Below are positions 46,536-55,449 of a stretch of 64,000 bases of DNA, piece after piece. Below the pieces are notes generated by a model. The model was not told the DNA's origin and did not search any database. It saw only the letters and a program-made list of their open reading frames with translations. The DNA is from an uncultured Alphaproteobacteria bacterium (GTDB lineage Bacteria; Pseudomonadota; Alphaproteobacteria; Rhizobiales; Rhizobiaceae), in NCBI GenBank assembly GCA_929200315.1, contig CAKMZB010000001.1, positions 440,355-504,354 on the forward strand. The letters are read 5' to 3'. The translations under genes and the position numbers were made by a program. The number at the start of each line of letters is the position of its first letter. Within the stretch, counting starts at the first letter, position 1.

Positions 46536-47011
46536 GCGTCTGCTACCTTGCGGATCAGAGCGGCTATTGTCGCGACATCATCACGTTTGAAAACCGGGAG
46601 GGTGGTGTCTACGGGTTCGTCGCTTGCAACCGCAACAACGGCCTCATTATCAACGAAGATCGAACGGCGGTCGCCGGAGACACACTCAATCATCGAGTGG
46701 GTCGCGGCCTTGAAGCCCTCCACCAGCACAAGATCACACGGGTCAAGGCGGGCGAGCATCGCAGTGAGGGACGTGTCGGTTGCCACTTCGTTCATCAGCG
46801 CCCAACGACCTTCGGCAAGAAGCGCGGTTTGGATTGCGCCCGCATCCCGGTGGGTCGAGGAATCGGTGCCGGGGTGGTCTAGGTTGAAGCCCTTGTGGGC
46901 GTGCTTGATGGTGGCCACCCGCAGGCCTTCGCCGGTAAAATAGTGCACGAGATTGGCCACAAGCGTCGTCTTGCCCGTGTTTTTCCAACCAACGACACCA
47001 AAGACCTTCAT
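46532..47011 (-). CDS. mobB: molybdopterin-guanine dinucleotide biosynthesis protein MobB
   Basis: The product is 159 aa. The P-loop is GWKNTGKTTLVANLV (8-22), followed by VATIKHAHKGFNLDHPGTDSSTHRDAGA and the VLVEGFKAATHS motif. MobB is a GTPase-like helper that may deliver GTP to MobA; it is not always essential. It overlaps both mobA and moeA by four bases, so the three are made together. Confidence 0.94.
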   Translation of the reverse strand: MKVFGVVGWKNTGKTTLVANLVHYFTGEGLRVATIKHAHKGFNLDHPGTDSSTHRDAGAIQTALLAEGRWALMNEVATDTSLTAMLARLDPCDLVLVEGFKAATHSMIECVSGDRRSIFVDNEAVVAVASDEPVDTTLPVFKRDDVATIAALIRKVADA

Positions 47012-47598
47012 GCGACCCGCTCCATGGCTGCTGCCAGATCATCCGGCGAGTTGACGTTAAAGAAGGGGTCTTTGCCCGGTTCGCAGGCCCGCTCAACAAC
47101 CGCAAGGCCATGACGGCGGGCAAAGAGCAGGATCTTGCGCTCATCCTCAACGGTAAGGAAATGGTGCAGCGCGTCGGCCAGGTCCACTGGCCAGATGCCA
47201 AAGACGGGGTGAACACGGTCGGAGCTTTCCATCATCGCAACCTGCGCCTTGGCAGTCAGTGCCGCTCTTGCGTCTGCAACCCAGTCCCGGGGCGCAAAAG
47301 GGGTGTCCGTTGCGGCGGTGGCGATGTGGGTTGCGCCTTCTTTTGTGGCCCACAGCATTCCCGCCAATATCCCGGCCAGCGGTCCGACATGGCCAGCAAT
47401 AGTATCGGGGGCGTGGGCCGCGTCGTCGATGCCGGGCAGGGGATAGGGCGCGTTGATGGCGAGGCAGCAGACCTGGCCGCGCATCCGCTCTGCCGCACGC
47501 TGTGCCATGGTTTGGCCGTCGAGCAGGATCGCGGCCTTGTCCGTCCCACCCATGCGGCGGGACTGGCCTCCCGCAAGTATGACGCCCGCAATTTTCAT
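47008..47598 (-). CDS. mobA: molybdenum cofactor guanylyltransferase MobA
   Basis: The product is 196 aa. The nucleotidyltransferase signature LAGGQSRRMGGTDKA (10-24) starts the protein, with GPLAGILAGMLWA and TDTPFAPRD further on. MobA joins GMP from GTP to Mo-molybdopterin, giving the bis-MGD cofactor used by formate dehydrogenases and nitrate reductases of the DMSO reductase family. It overlaps fdhD by four bases, which links cofactor synthesis to formate dehydrogenase maturation. Confidence 0.95.
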   Translation of the reverse strand: MKIAGVILAGGQSRRMGGTDKAAILLDGQTMAQRAAERMRGQVCCLAINAPYPLPGIDDAAHAPDTIAGHVGPLAGILAGMLWATKEGATHIATAATDTPFAPRDWVADARAALTAKAQVAMMESSDRVHPVFGIWPVDLADALHHFLTVEDERKILLFARRHGLAVVERACEPGKDPFFNVNSPDDLAAAMERVA

Positions 47599-48410
47599 GA
47601 GCCGGACTCATGGTCGAAGACCACCCGCTCATGACCGGACAGAACAAGAAACCGGCTGCCCTTCGCTCTCCCGATCAAGGTGAGCCCCGCCTTACGTGCC
47701 AAATCCACACCCCATGCGGTAAAGCCGGAACGGGAGATGAGGATTGGGATGCCCATCATGACTGTCTTGAGCACCATCTCACTTGTGAGACGGCCGGTCG
47801 TGTAGAAGATTTTGTCAGCGACATCGACGTCATTTGCCGCCATCCAACCGCACACCTTGTCCACCGCATTGTGGCGGCCGACATCTTCAAAATAGACGAT
47901 CGGTTCGGCCCCCTTGGCGAGCACGCAGCCGTGGATTGCGCCTGCTTCCAGATAAAGGCTCGAGGTTGTGTTGATGGTTTTGGCGAGCGGGACGAGCCAG
48001 GACGTGTGCAGTTTTGCCTCGGCGGGCAGCACCACATCTTCAAACGCCTCCAGCACATCGCTGAAGATCGTGCCCTGCGCGCAGCCGGACGTGCGCACTT
48101 TCTTCTTCGACTTTACCTCAAATGTCGTCGGTTCCTTCGTGCGCACCACGACGACGCCAAGCTCATCATCCACCTCCACGATCTCCACTGCATCATCGCG
48201 GGTGAGGATGTTCTGGTTGATGAGATAACCCCGCGCCAAGAGGTCCGGATGGTCCCCAATGGTCATCATCGTCACGACTTCCTGGCTGTTGAGGAAGAGT
48301 GTCATCGGTCGTTCTGTGACGACATTGAGTGAGACCGTTTCACCAGCCTCGTTGAGCCCGGTGACAGGTCGGGACAGAGCCGGGTCGTGCGGATCTGGTT
48401 TGACGCGCAT
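47595..48410 (-). CDS. fdhD: formate dehydrogenase accessory sulfurtransferase FdhD
   Basis: The product is 271 aa. FdhD carries sulfur from IscS to the molybdenum cofactor of formate dehydrogenase. Recognised marks: YLINQNILTRDDAVEI, TSGCAQGTIFSDV and ACCESSORY-type motifs GGRHNAVDKV-like (VGRHNAVDKVCGW). In E. coli the loop holds two cysteines in a CxxC; here only Cys110 is present in GCAQG, so it works with a single Cys in that loop. No formate dehydrogenase gene is in the window. It lies 11 bases after the MFS gene and overlaps mobA. Confidence 0.92.
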   Translation of the reverse strand: MRVKPDPHDPALSRPVTGLNEAGETVSLNVVTERPMTLFLNSQEVVTMMTIGDHPDLLARGYLINQNILTRDDAVEIVEVDDELGVVVVRTKEPTTFEVKSKKKVRTSGCAQGTIFSDVLEAFEDVVLPAEAKLHTSWLVPLAKTINTTSSLYLEAGAIHGCVLAKGAEPIVYFEDVGRHNAVDKVCGWMAANDVDVADKIFYTTGRLTSEMVLKTVMMGIPILISRSGFTAWGVDLARKAGLTLIGRAKGSRFLVLSGHERVVFDHESGS

Positions 48411-48421
48411 GGCCGGGCCAA

Positions 48422-49648
48422 TCAGCTTTGCGCCGAAACGGGACCAAAACGACGGACGCGTCGATACATGGCAAAAGCGATCAGCGCACCAGCGACGGAG
48501 CTTGCAAACATCAGCAGATAGAGCGGCATGGCTTGGTTCTCCACGGTAATCAATGTCCCGGAAAGGGTTGCAAGAACTGCACCCATCCCGATTTGCACAA
48601 ATCCTGCAATGCCGGAGGCGGAGCCTGCAAGATCAGGTCGCACAGAGAGCGCGCCAGCTGTTGAGTTCGGCAAGGTCAGCCCGTTGCCGACGCCCACCAG
48701 AGCCATGGGGATAAACAGAAACTCAGCCTGCGGCTCAAAGCTGCTCATCAACGCCAGTGCAATGCCAACGCCAACGGCTGCGGTGATGCCACCCGCGGCC
48801 ATCATTTGCTCAATACCCACCCGTTGGCTGTAGCGCCCGGAGAGGAAGTTCCCCGCCATGTAGCCAATGGCCACAAAGCCAAAATAGAGTCCGAGCATTG
48901 ATGGCGTCATGCCGATGATTTGATCGCCCACAAAAGGCGCTCCGCCCAGAAAGGCAAAATAAGCACCAGAAGCCAGGGACGCGCACATCACGTAGGCCCA
49001 GAAGCCTGGCTCCTTGAGCAGAGCAACATAGTCATGGGCGAGCTGGGAGACTGAAATACCGGTTGGTGTGTGGGTTTCGCCAAGGTCAAACCAGACGAGA
49101 AGCACCACCATGATGCCAATAAGGTCAAGAAAGAGGAACGTCGAGCGCCAGCCGTACCACTCCCCCAACAGCCCACCGATTGAGGGTGACACCATTGGAA
49201 TGATCGCCATCGCCATGGTGACGTAACCGATCATGCTGGCTGCTTTCGCGCGGTCAAAGAGGTCACGGATGATGGCGCGGGAGAGCGTCATGGACGCTGC
49301 ACTTGTCGCCTGAATGACACGGGCAACCAGCAGCCATTCCAGCGTTGGTGCAAGCCAAGCCAGTGTGGTCGCGCCGAGATAGATGGTGGTTGTGGTGAGC
49401 AGGACCGGGCGGCGGCCGAAGCGGTCTGCCAACGGCCCAATAATGAGTTGCACAACACCCGTTGCAAACAGAAACACAGTCAAGACGAGTTGTATTGCCG
49501 CATCGCTAACCTGCAGATCGCGCGCCATGGCTGGCAGGACCGGCAGCATGACGTTCATCGCCATCACACCGGTTCCGGTGAGAATCACAAGAGTGGAGAG
49601 TTGCGGCGGCGTGCGGGCCGCGCCCGGAAGGGAAGAAAGAAGAGACAA
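48422..49648 (-). CDS. Bcr/CflA-family multidrug MFS exporter
   Basis: The product is 408 aa with twelve predicted helices. The family marks are MNVMLPVLPAMARDL near helix 1, the loop 2-3 motif GPLADRFGRRPVLL, and RDLFDRAKAASMIGYVTMAMAIIPMVSPSIGGLLGEWYGWR around helices 4-6. These proton antiporters export drugs such as bicyclomycin. Its substrate here is not known. It is the first gene of the fdhD-mobA-mobB-moeA run, 11 bases before fdhD, so it should share their transcript. Confidence 0.92.
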   Translation of the reverse strand: MSLLSSLPGAARTPPQLSTLVILTGTGVMAMNVMLPVLPAMARDLQVSDAAIQLVLTVFLFATGVVQLIIGPLADRFGRRPVLLTTTTIYLGATTLAWLAPTLEWLLVARVIQATSAASMTLSRAIIRDLFDRAKAASMIGYVTMAMAIIPMVSPSIGGLLGEWYGWRSTFLFLDLIGIMVVLLVWFDLGETHTPTGISVSQLAHDYVALLKEPGFWAYVMCASLASGAYFAFLGGAPFVGDQIIGMTPSMLGLYFGFVAIGYMAGNFLSGRYSQRVGIEQMMAAGGITAAVGVGIALALMSSFEPQAEFLFIPMALVGVGNGLTLPNSTAGALSVRPDLAGSASGIAGFVQIGMGAVLATLSGTLITVENQAMPLYLLMFASSVAGALIAFAMYRRVRRFGPVSAQS

Positions 49649-49718
49649 GAGGATTTTACGCGAATAGGGGTGTGCTTGCCCTACGCCTCAAATGCCACGC
49701 GCTCAAGCGTGGAGATGA

Positions 49719-50630
49719 TCATTGTCTCGCGGGACCAGGAATGCTGGTGGCGAGAGAGGTTCGCCGTTCACGCCAGAACGTATAGAGCCCGCTGATAACG
49801 ACAATCGCCGTGCCCAGAAGCTCCCATTGATCGGGAAAATCGGCAAAGACCGTCCAGCCGAGAAGCAGCGCATAAACCATCACCGAGTAGCGGAAAGGCG
49901 CTACGAAACTCACTTCGCCAACCCGCACCGAGGCGATGACGGTGAGGTAGGCAATGATTACCGTTCCTGCCGCCATAACGAGAAGTGAGATTTCGCGCGG
50001 GCTGATTGCGACCCAGGGTTCAAAGAACAGGCCGACCGAACCCATGATAAAAATTGCGCTGGCAGTCACCAGCGAAACAAAGAATGAGGGAACGCTGGAG
50101 TGAACTCGCCGTGTCGCAAGGTCGCGCAAAGTCACGCAAAGCACGGCAAGAAGCGCGTAAAGCGCCGCGCCGTCAAAGCCACCCGTGTCTGGTCGCAGAA
50201 TCAACAGAACCCCGCCAAAACCAAACGCTGTAGCAAACCAACGCCGCCAGCCGACCTGCTCTCCCAAAAATAGCGCAGCTGCCATGGTGAGGCAGAGCGG
50301 CAGAAGCTGAAGAACCGCGGTTGCATTGGCCAACGGCATTTCCTTCAATGCGGTGAGAAAGAAATAGGCGGCTGCCGTTTCCGCCGCCACGCGCAACATC
50401 AGTGGTTTGCTTGTAAGCGCCGCCCACACTCCACCTGGAGGTGAGAGCGCTTTCCTGTGCCAGCAAAGCAGGAATATTCCGACAATCGCTACACCGTTGC
50501 GAATGACCAGCGCCTGCGACAGACCCATGTTCTCCATGGCCAGTTTCATGAACGCATCATTGGTGACGAAGCCGGCCATCGCCACCATCATCAATATTGC
50601 CCCCTTGGCGTTGGAAGATCGGTCGCTCAT
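49719..50630 (-). CDS. EamA-type DMT-family transporter
   Basis: The product is 303 aa with ten hydrophobic segments that form the two EamA domains (about 8-140 and 150-285). Typical patterns are GAILMMVAMAGFVTNDAFMKLA in helix 1, ALKEMPLANATAVLQLLPL and the second-domain SVRVGEVSFVAPFRYSVMVYALLLGW. Such transporters move metabolites across the inner membrane; the substrate is not recognisable. It is not obviously linked to its neighbours. Confidence 0.9.
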   Translation of the reverse strand: MSDRSSNAKGAILMMVAMAGFVTNDAFMKLAMENMGLSQALVIRNGVAIVGIFLLCWHRKALSPPGGVWAALTSKPLMLRVAAETAAAYFFLTALKEMPLANATAVLQLLPLCLTMAAALFLGEQVGWRRWFATAFGFGGVLLILRPDTGGFDGAALYALLAVLCVTLRDLATRRVHSSVPSFFVSLVTASAIFIMGSVGLFFEPWVAISPREISLLVMAAGTVIIAYLTVIASVRVGEVSFVAPFRYSVMVYALLLGWTVFADFPDQWELLGTAIVVISGLYTFWRERRTSLATSIPGPARQ

Positions 50631-50668
50631 GGAGTTGCGATGCAGCAGAGGCGTCGGCAGCGCAACCC

Positions 50669-50701
50669 AAAAGAAAAGGGCCGGTCATTGCTGACCAGCC
50701 C
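50669..50701 (-). terminator. terminator of the L,D-transpeptidase gene
   Basis: GGGCTGGTCA (50701-50692) pairs with TGACCGGCCC (50687-50678) on the minus strand, 10 pairs with one G-U around loop GCAA, then TTTTCTTTT. It lies 30 bases after the transpeptidase stop and just before the transporter start. Confidence 0.85.
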
Positions 50702-50730
50702 TTACCCAAATTTCTAACCGATGCGTGGCC

Positions 50731-51354
50731 TTACTGGCGCACGATCACCTTGGCGCCAACGCCAACGCGCTTGTAGAGGTCTTCCACATCGTTGTTAGCC
50801 ATCCGGATGCAACCAGAGGACATGGCCTGGCCGATAGTCCAGGGCTGGTTGGTGCCGTGGATGCGGTAGATGGTGGAACCGATATAGAGAGCACGGGCAC
50901 CAAGTGGGTTGTCCGGGCCACCAGCGTAGAAGGATTTCAGCTTTACACCACTTTCACGGCGAACACGGTTGATCATGGTCTGGGGCGGGCGCCAATCGGG
51001 CCATTCAGCCTTGCGGGTAACGCGGTGAGTGCCGGACCAGCGGAAGCCGTCACGGCCAACACCGATGCCGTACTTGATCGCCCGGCCACGTTTTGTGACG
51101 TAGTAAAGGCGACGCTCTTTCGTATCCACCACAATGGTGCCGGGAGCGTATTTCTCGTCATAACGGACGGAACGTTTGCGGATGGGCGAACGATTGGACC
51201 GGCTGCGGGCCCTCGGTCCAGTAGCCAGACGCCCGGCCTGGTTGTTGGCGAACAGGCCGTCATCAAACAGACCTGCCTTTGCTTCATCGCCCGATGTCAG
51301 AGCGATTGCGCCGCCCAGGATGGCCATCGCCGCTAATGTCAGAAACCTGCGCAT
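50731..51354 (-). CDS. L,D-transpeptidase (YkuD domain)
   Basis: The product is 207 aa from ATG 51354 with GGAGAGGGGATC before it. A signal peptide spans residues 1-27. A basic Arg/Ser-rich linker (45-66) precedes the YkuD domain (about 70-207), with the active-site motif HGTNQPWTIGQAMSSGCIRM: His166 and Cys182. The reaction forms 3-3 cross-links in peptidoglycan or anchors lipoproteins. The basic linker may hold it at the wall. A terminator follows directly, so it is a single-gene unit. Confidence 0.93.
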   Translation of the reverse strand: MRRFLTLAAMAILGGAIALTSGDEAKAGLFDDGLFANNQAGRLATGPRARSRSNRSPIRKRSVRYDEKYAPGTIVVDTKERRLYYVTKRGRAIKYGIGVGRDGFRWSGTHRVTRKAEWPDWRPPQTMINRVRRESGVKLKSFYAGGPDNPLGARALYIGSTIYRIHGTNQPWTIGQAMSSGCIRMANNDVEDLYKRVGVGAKVIVRQ

Positions 51355-51479
51355 GGGATCCCCTCTCCAAATGCCAATAAACGAATCTCTTCGCGTTCTA
51401 ACCGGCGGCAATGGGCTGGAGCCAGCAAAAATGGGCTCTTTGCCCATTTCGTCTGGCAGTGATGCAACCTTGCCACAGG

Positions 51480-53111
51480 TCAACCGAGATTCAGTTCCGA
51501 GAAGAAGTCGTTACCCTTGTCGTCAATCACGATGAATGCCGGGAAATCCTCAACGGTGATTTTCCACACAGCTTCCATGCCAAGCTCTTCATATTCCACG
51601 ACTTCAACGCTTTTGATGCAGTCCTGCGCCAGCCGCGCGGCTGGGCCACCGATGGAGCCAAGATAGAAGCCACCATGGGCCTTGCACGCTTCCCGCACCT
51701 GCCGGGAGCGGTTGCCCTTGGCGAGCATAATCATCGAACCGCCGAAGGACTGGAACTGGTCGACATAGGAGTCCATGCGCCCGGCGGTGGTAGGGCCAAA
51801 GGAACCGGACGGCATGCCTTTGGGCGTTTTAGCGGGGCCGGCATAATAGACCGGGTGGTTTTTCATGTATTGCGGCATGTCCTCACCAGCCTCCAGACGG
51901 GCGCGGATCTTGGAATGGGCGAGGTCACGGGCCACGATAATGGTGCCGTTGAGGGAGAGGCGGGGTTTGACCGCATGCTGGGAAAGCTGCGCCAGCACCT
52001 CATTCATTGGCCGGTTGAGATCAACGCTCACCACGCCGCCTTCAAATTCGGTTTCGTCCACGTCGGGCATGAAGCGGGAGGGGTTGGTCTCCAACGCCTC
52101 CAGGAAGATTCCGTCCTTGGTGATCTTCGCATTGGCCTGCCGATCTGCCGAACAGGAAACGCCAAGACCGATGGGCAGCGAAGCCCCGTGGCGCGGCAGG
52201 CGGATGACACGCACGTCGTGGCAAAAATACTTGCCACCAAACTGCGCCCCAACACCCATGCGCTGGGTCATTTTGTGGACTTCCTTTTCTATCTCCAGGT
52301 CGCGGAAAGCATGGCCTGTCGCGCTGCCGGAGGAGGGGAGCGTGTCGAGGGCGCGGGTGGAAGCCATCTTTACCGTCTTCAGGCACTGCTCCGCGCTGGT
52401 GCCGCCAATCACGATAGCGAGGTGATAGGGCGGACATGCGGCGGTGCCGAGGGTGAGGATCTTCTCATTGAGGAATTCCAGCATCCGATCATGGGTCAGA
52501 AGGCTTGGTGTTCCCTGATAGAAGAAGGTTTTGTTGGCAGATCCACCGCCCTTTGCGATGAATTGCAGCTTGTATTCCTGATCCGCATGACCGTCTGAAT
52601 AGATGTCGATCTGCGCTGGCAGATTGTTTTTGGTGTTTGTCTCTTCAAACATCGCCAGCGGCGCGAGTTGGGAATAGCGCAGGTTCTTCTTCTCATAAGC
52701 GTCCATGATGCCGCGCGAAATGGCTTCCTCATCCTCTCCAACCGTCAGCACATTGCGCCCGCGCTTTGCCGAGACAATGGCGGTGCCGGTGTCCTGACAC
52801 ATGGGCAACACGCCGCCAGCGGCGATGTTGGCGTTTTTCAAGAGGTCAAAAGCGACGAAACGGTCATTTTCCGTAGCTTCCGGGTCTTCCAGGATGTCGG
52901 CGAGTTGCTGGAGGTGACCGGGGCGGAGCAGGTGATTGATGTCCATGAAGGCCTGCTCCGCCAGAAGGCGCAGCCCTTCTTCCTCAACTTCAAGGAAGGT
53001 CCGCCCCGCGGCCTCAACCTCCCGAACATAGTCGCCGGTCAGTTTGCGGTAGGGCGTAGCGTCTTTGCCTAGGGGGAAGAGATCGACATGGGGGGACGTG
53101 CTGTCGGACAT
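51480..53111 (-). CDS. fumA: class I fumarate hydratase (4Fe-4S)
   Basis: The product is 543 aa from ATG 53111, similar in length to E. coli FumA. It hydrates fumarate to malate in the TCA cycle. The N-terminal part has CQDTGTAIV and [12 protein letters not shown], and the Fe-S ligands are expected at Cys in [17 protein letters not shown] and [10 protein letters not shown]. The C-terminal domain has [34 protein letters not shown]. Class I enzymes are oxygen-sensitive; a class II FumC is not in the window. It is followed by a gap before the transpeptidase gene. Confidence 0.95.
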   Translation of the reverse strand: MSDSTSPHVDLFPLGKDATPYRKLTGDYVREVEAAGRTFLEVEEEGLRLLAEQAFMDINHLLRPGHLQQLADILEDPEATENDRFVAFDLLKNANIAAGGVLPMCQDTGTAIVSAKRGRNVLTVGEDEEAISRGIMDAYEKKNLRYSQLAPLAMFEETNTKNNLPAQIDIYSDGHADQEYKLQFIAKGGGSANKTFFYQGTPSLLTHDRMLEFLNEKILTLGTAACPPYHLAIVIGGTSAEQCLKTVKMASTRALDTLPSSGSATGHAFRDLEIEKEVHKMTQRMGVGAQFGGKYFCHDVRVIRLPRHGASLPIGLGVSCSADRQANAKITKDGIFLEALETNPSRFMPDVDETEFEGGVVSVDLNRPMNEVLAQLSQHAVKPRLSLNGTIIVARDLAHSKIRARLEAGEDMPQYMKNHPVYYAGPAKTPKGMPSGSFGPTTAGRMDSYVDQFQSFGGSMIMLAKGNRSRQVREACKAHGGFYLGSIGGPAARLAQDCIKSVEVVEYEELGMEAVWKITVEDFPAFIVIDDKGNDFFSELNLG

Positions 53112-53180
53112 GGGGTGGGCCCTGCGTGGTAAGCGTTGGCACAACAATGAAGGGCAGAGCGCCGCAACTCAATGCGTCGC

Positions 53181-53209
53181 TTGACCAATCCCAAGCCCGC
53201 ACCCTATAG
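53181..53209 (+). promoter_or_regulatory. sigma-70 promoter of tRNA-Val
   Basis: TTGACC at 53181-53186, a 17-base spacer, CTATAG at 53204-53209, ending 44 bases before the tRNA. It shares the design seen at the other tRNA genes. Confidence 0.6.
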
Positions 53210-53253
53210 GGCAGGCGTCGCGCGAAAGTGCGGCTTGGCCTGCGGGTCAAAAA

Positions 53254-53328
53254 GGGCGATTAGCTCAGCGGGAGAGCACTGCCTTCACACGGCAGGGGTC
53301 GCTGGTTCAATCCCAGCATCGCCCACCA
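53254..53328 (+). tRNA. tRNA-Val (CAC)
   Basis: The acceptor GGGCGAT pairs with ATCGCCC, followed by A and encoded CCA. The anticodon stem CTGCC/GGCAG encloses loop TTCACAC, anticodon CAC. The T arm is CTGGTTCAATCCCAG. Its 3' 44 bases overlap the end of the gph reading frame on the other strand. Confidence 0.97.
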
Positions 53329-53983
53329 CTTTTTCAACAGCTTGCGGCAATTCTCTAAAGTGATCTATCATGACGGTGGGCCTTAGTTCCCGCATCGGCA
53401 CGTCGGTATAGCCGAAGGTCACACCGATGCTGGGCATCCCGGCGCGGCGCGCGGCTTCGATGTCGTTGATGCTGTCGCCCACCATGATGGCGGGGCCGTC
53501 ACACCCAGCAAGCTTTATGGTTTCGGTGAGATGGGCGGGATCGGGCTTCTTGACCGGGAAAGTGTCACCCCCCGTCAGCGCGGCAAAACGCTCACCGTTC
53601 CCAAGCTCTTCCACAAGTTTTCGCGCCAAGCGTTCCACCTTGTTGGTGCAGACAGCAAAGCGCCATCCATCAGCCTCAAGCGCATCTAGTGCATCGAAAA
53701 GCCCGTCGAACCAGACGGAATTGTCTGCGATATGAGCCTCGTAGTCGACAAGATAATGCTCAAACAGCTCCGCGCGCCGTGCTTTGGTCAGCTCACGCCC
53801 GTGATAGGAGTAGGCGCGTTCCAGCATTTCCAGCACCCCACGCCCAACAACATGGCCCACAGCCTCCATGGGAATCGGTGGCAAACCGTCCAGCGCCGTG
53901 GTGCGGTTGAGGGCGGGGACGAGGTCGCGGTTGGTGTCGGCAAGAGTGCCGTCGAGGTCGAAGATCAGGCAGGGCGTTGCCAT
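53285..53983 (-). CDS. gph: phosphoglycolate phosphatase-like HAD hydrolase
   Basis: The product is 232 aa. The HAD motifs are DLDGTLADT (Asp9 and Asp11 catalytic), VCTNK, the lysine region KKPDPAHL and MVGDSINDIEAA. The cap domain lies between 20 and 90. Gph dephosphorylates 2-phosphoglycolate, a product of DNA repair and RubisCO side reactions. The last residues (GDAGIEPATPAV) are encoded by the antisense of tRNA-Val, so the stop sits inside the tRNA. The family usually ends earlier, so the tail is probably an incidental extension, but no earlier stop is present in this frame. Confidence 0.9.
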   Translation of the reverse strand: MATPCLIFDLDGTLADTNRDLVPALNRTTALDGLPPIPMEAVGHVVGRGVLEMLERAYSYHGRELTKARRAELFEHYLVDYEAHIADNSVWFDGLFDALDALEADGWRFAVCTNKVERLARKLVEELGNGERFAALTGGDTFPVKKPDPAHLTETIKLAGCDGPAIMVGDSINDIEAARRAGMPSIGVTFGYTDVPMRELRPTVMIDHFRELPQAVEKVVGDAGIEPATPAV

Positions 53984-54087
53984 GAGGCGGCTTTCCGTTG
54001 CAGAGCGGTGAAAGGCAGATTTGCCGACACCGCTATACGCTTCTCGCCGCAGTTTAAACGTTGTGGGAAAACACTGAGGAAAACCGC

Positions 54088-54783
54088 ATGTCCGATGATC
54101 TCAAACGCGCTTGCGCCCTTGCCGCTCTTGATGAGGTGAAAGACGGGATGCGGTTGGGCATCGGCACTGGTTCCACAGCTGCGCATTTCGTCACCGGCCT
54201 TGCCGCCCGTATACGGGAAGGGCTGACAGTGGTTGGCGTACCGACTTCAGAGGCCACCCGCGCACAGTGCGAGGCCGAAGGGGTGCCGCTGACGACCCTT
54301 GAAGAAACGCCACAACTCGATCTTACGGTCGATGGCGCAGACGAAATTGATCCTGACCTTGCGCTTATCAAGGGCGGGGGCGGGGCTCTGCTGCGGGAAA
54401 AGATCGTCGCCAACGCCTCGAAGAGGATGGTGGTCATCGCCGATGGCTCCAAACTGGTGGAAACCCTCGGGGCCTTTCCGCTGCCCATCGAAATCAACCA
54501 TTTCGGCGAAGCGGCGACGATTAATGCCATCCGACAGGTCGCCTCCGACCATGGTCTCACCGACGCTCTCGACATTCGCGCAAACGCAGACGGCAGGCCT
54601 TTCGTCACCGATGGCGGTCACGCGATTGTCGATGCATCTTTTGGCCGCATTGTCGAACCAAAGGCGCTTGCGGCTGCCCTCAATGCAATTCCCGGCGTTG
54701 TGGAACACGGTCTCTTCATTGGCCTTGCCGATCTTGCACTTGTAGCGACACCTGACGGTGTTAAACGGGTGGAAAGCCGGTAA
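54088..54783 (+). CDS. rpiA: ribose-5-phosphate isomerase A
   Basis: The product is 231 aa from ATG 54088, with GAGGA 9 bases before it. It interconverts ribulose-5-phosphate and ribose-5-phosphate. Family motifs are [13 protein letters not shown], the Asp/Glu site [26 protein letters not shown], and [12 protein letters not shown]. It leads the rhizobial trio rpiA, DUF2059 protein, gor, all on one strand with gaps of 72 and 57 bases. Confidence 0.96.
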   Translation: MSDDLKRACALAALDEVKDGMRLGIGTGSTAAHFVTGLAARIREGLTVVGVPTSEATRAQCEAEGVPLTTLEETPQLDLTVDGADEIDPDLALIKGGGGALLREKIVANASKRMVVIADGSKLVETLGAFPLPIEINHFGEAATINAIRQVASDHGLTDALDIRANADGRPFVTDGGHAIVDASFGRIVEPKALAAALNAIPGVVEHGLFIGLADLALVATPDGVKRVESR

Positions 54784-54855
54784 AGCACTTCCTATAAGAC
54801 CGAACGAATGCTGAGGCTGACAATGGCCTCGACTGAAGCACCCGGAGTTACGTTT

Positions 54856-55392
54856 ATGGCACTTTTCGCCGCCCGCCTTACACTTCTTGCAAGTCTTGCC
54901 GCCGCAATCTTCGCTGCTCCCGCTATTGCGCAGGATATAAGCGAAGAGCATCAGGCGGCCGCCCGCGCTGCTCTTTCTGCAACCAAGGCGACTGCTGCCT
55001 ATGATTCAATTCTTTTCGACACCTCTGCGCAGATCAAAAATAGGCTGACGTCGCAGAACCCCGATCTTTCCGAACAGATTTCCACCATTGTCGACGAGGA
55101 AGCCATTAAACTCGCTCCCCGCCGGGCAGATTTGGAAAATGAGGCTGCTATCCTTTTTGCCAACACGTTTAGCATGGAGGAGTTGGTAGCCATTGAAACC
55201 TTCTTCTCCTCCGATACCGGAAGCAAATACCTTGAAAACGCACCGATCCTTGGGCGTGAACTTGGCCGTGCTGCACGGGTTTGGGCAAACGGTATCGGCC
55301 GCGACTTGTCTACCAATGTTGGTGCTCGGGTAAACGAAATCGCACCGCCGTCTGCTGAAGAGTCTGGCGAGACGACGACTGAAAGCAATTGA
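54856..55392 (+). CDS. exported DUF2059 family protein
   Basis: The product is 178 aa from ATG 54856, with GGAG upstream; a longer form from 54808 lacks a good signal start. Signal peptide residues 1-25 end at AIA-QD. The mature part is helical with DUF2059 marks: DEEAIKLAPRRADLENEAAILFANTFSMEELVAIETFFSS is the family core. The role of DUF2059 is unknown. It keeps a conserved place between rpiA and gor in rhizobia, so redox or pentose-phosphate context is possible but unproven. Confidence 0.85.
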   Translation: MALFAARLTLLASLAAAIFAAPAIAQDISEEHQAAARAALSATKATAAYDSILFDTSAQIKNRLTSQNPDLSEQISTIVDEEAIKLAPRRADLENEAAILFANTFSMEELVAIETFFSSDTGSKYLENAPILGRELGRAARVWANGIGRDLSTNVGARVNEIAPPSAEESGETTTESN

Positions 55393-55449
55393 TCCGCAGG
55401 GGTATCGACCCCAGATAAAGCTCAAGACACCTCAAGAGACCCATCCACC

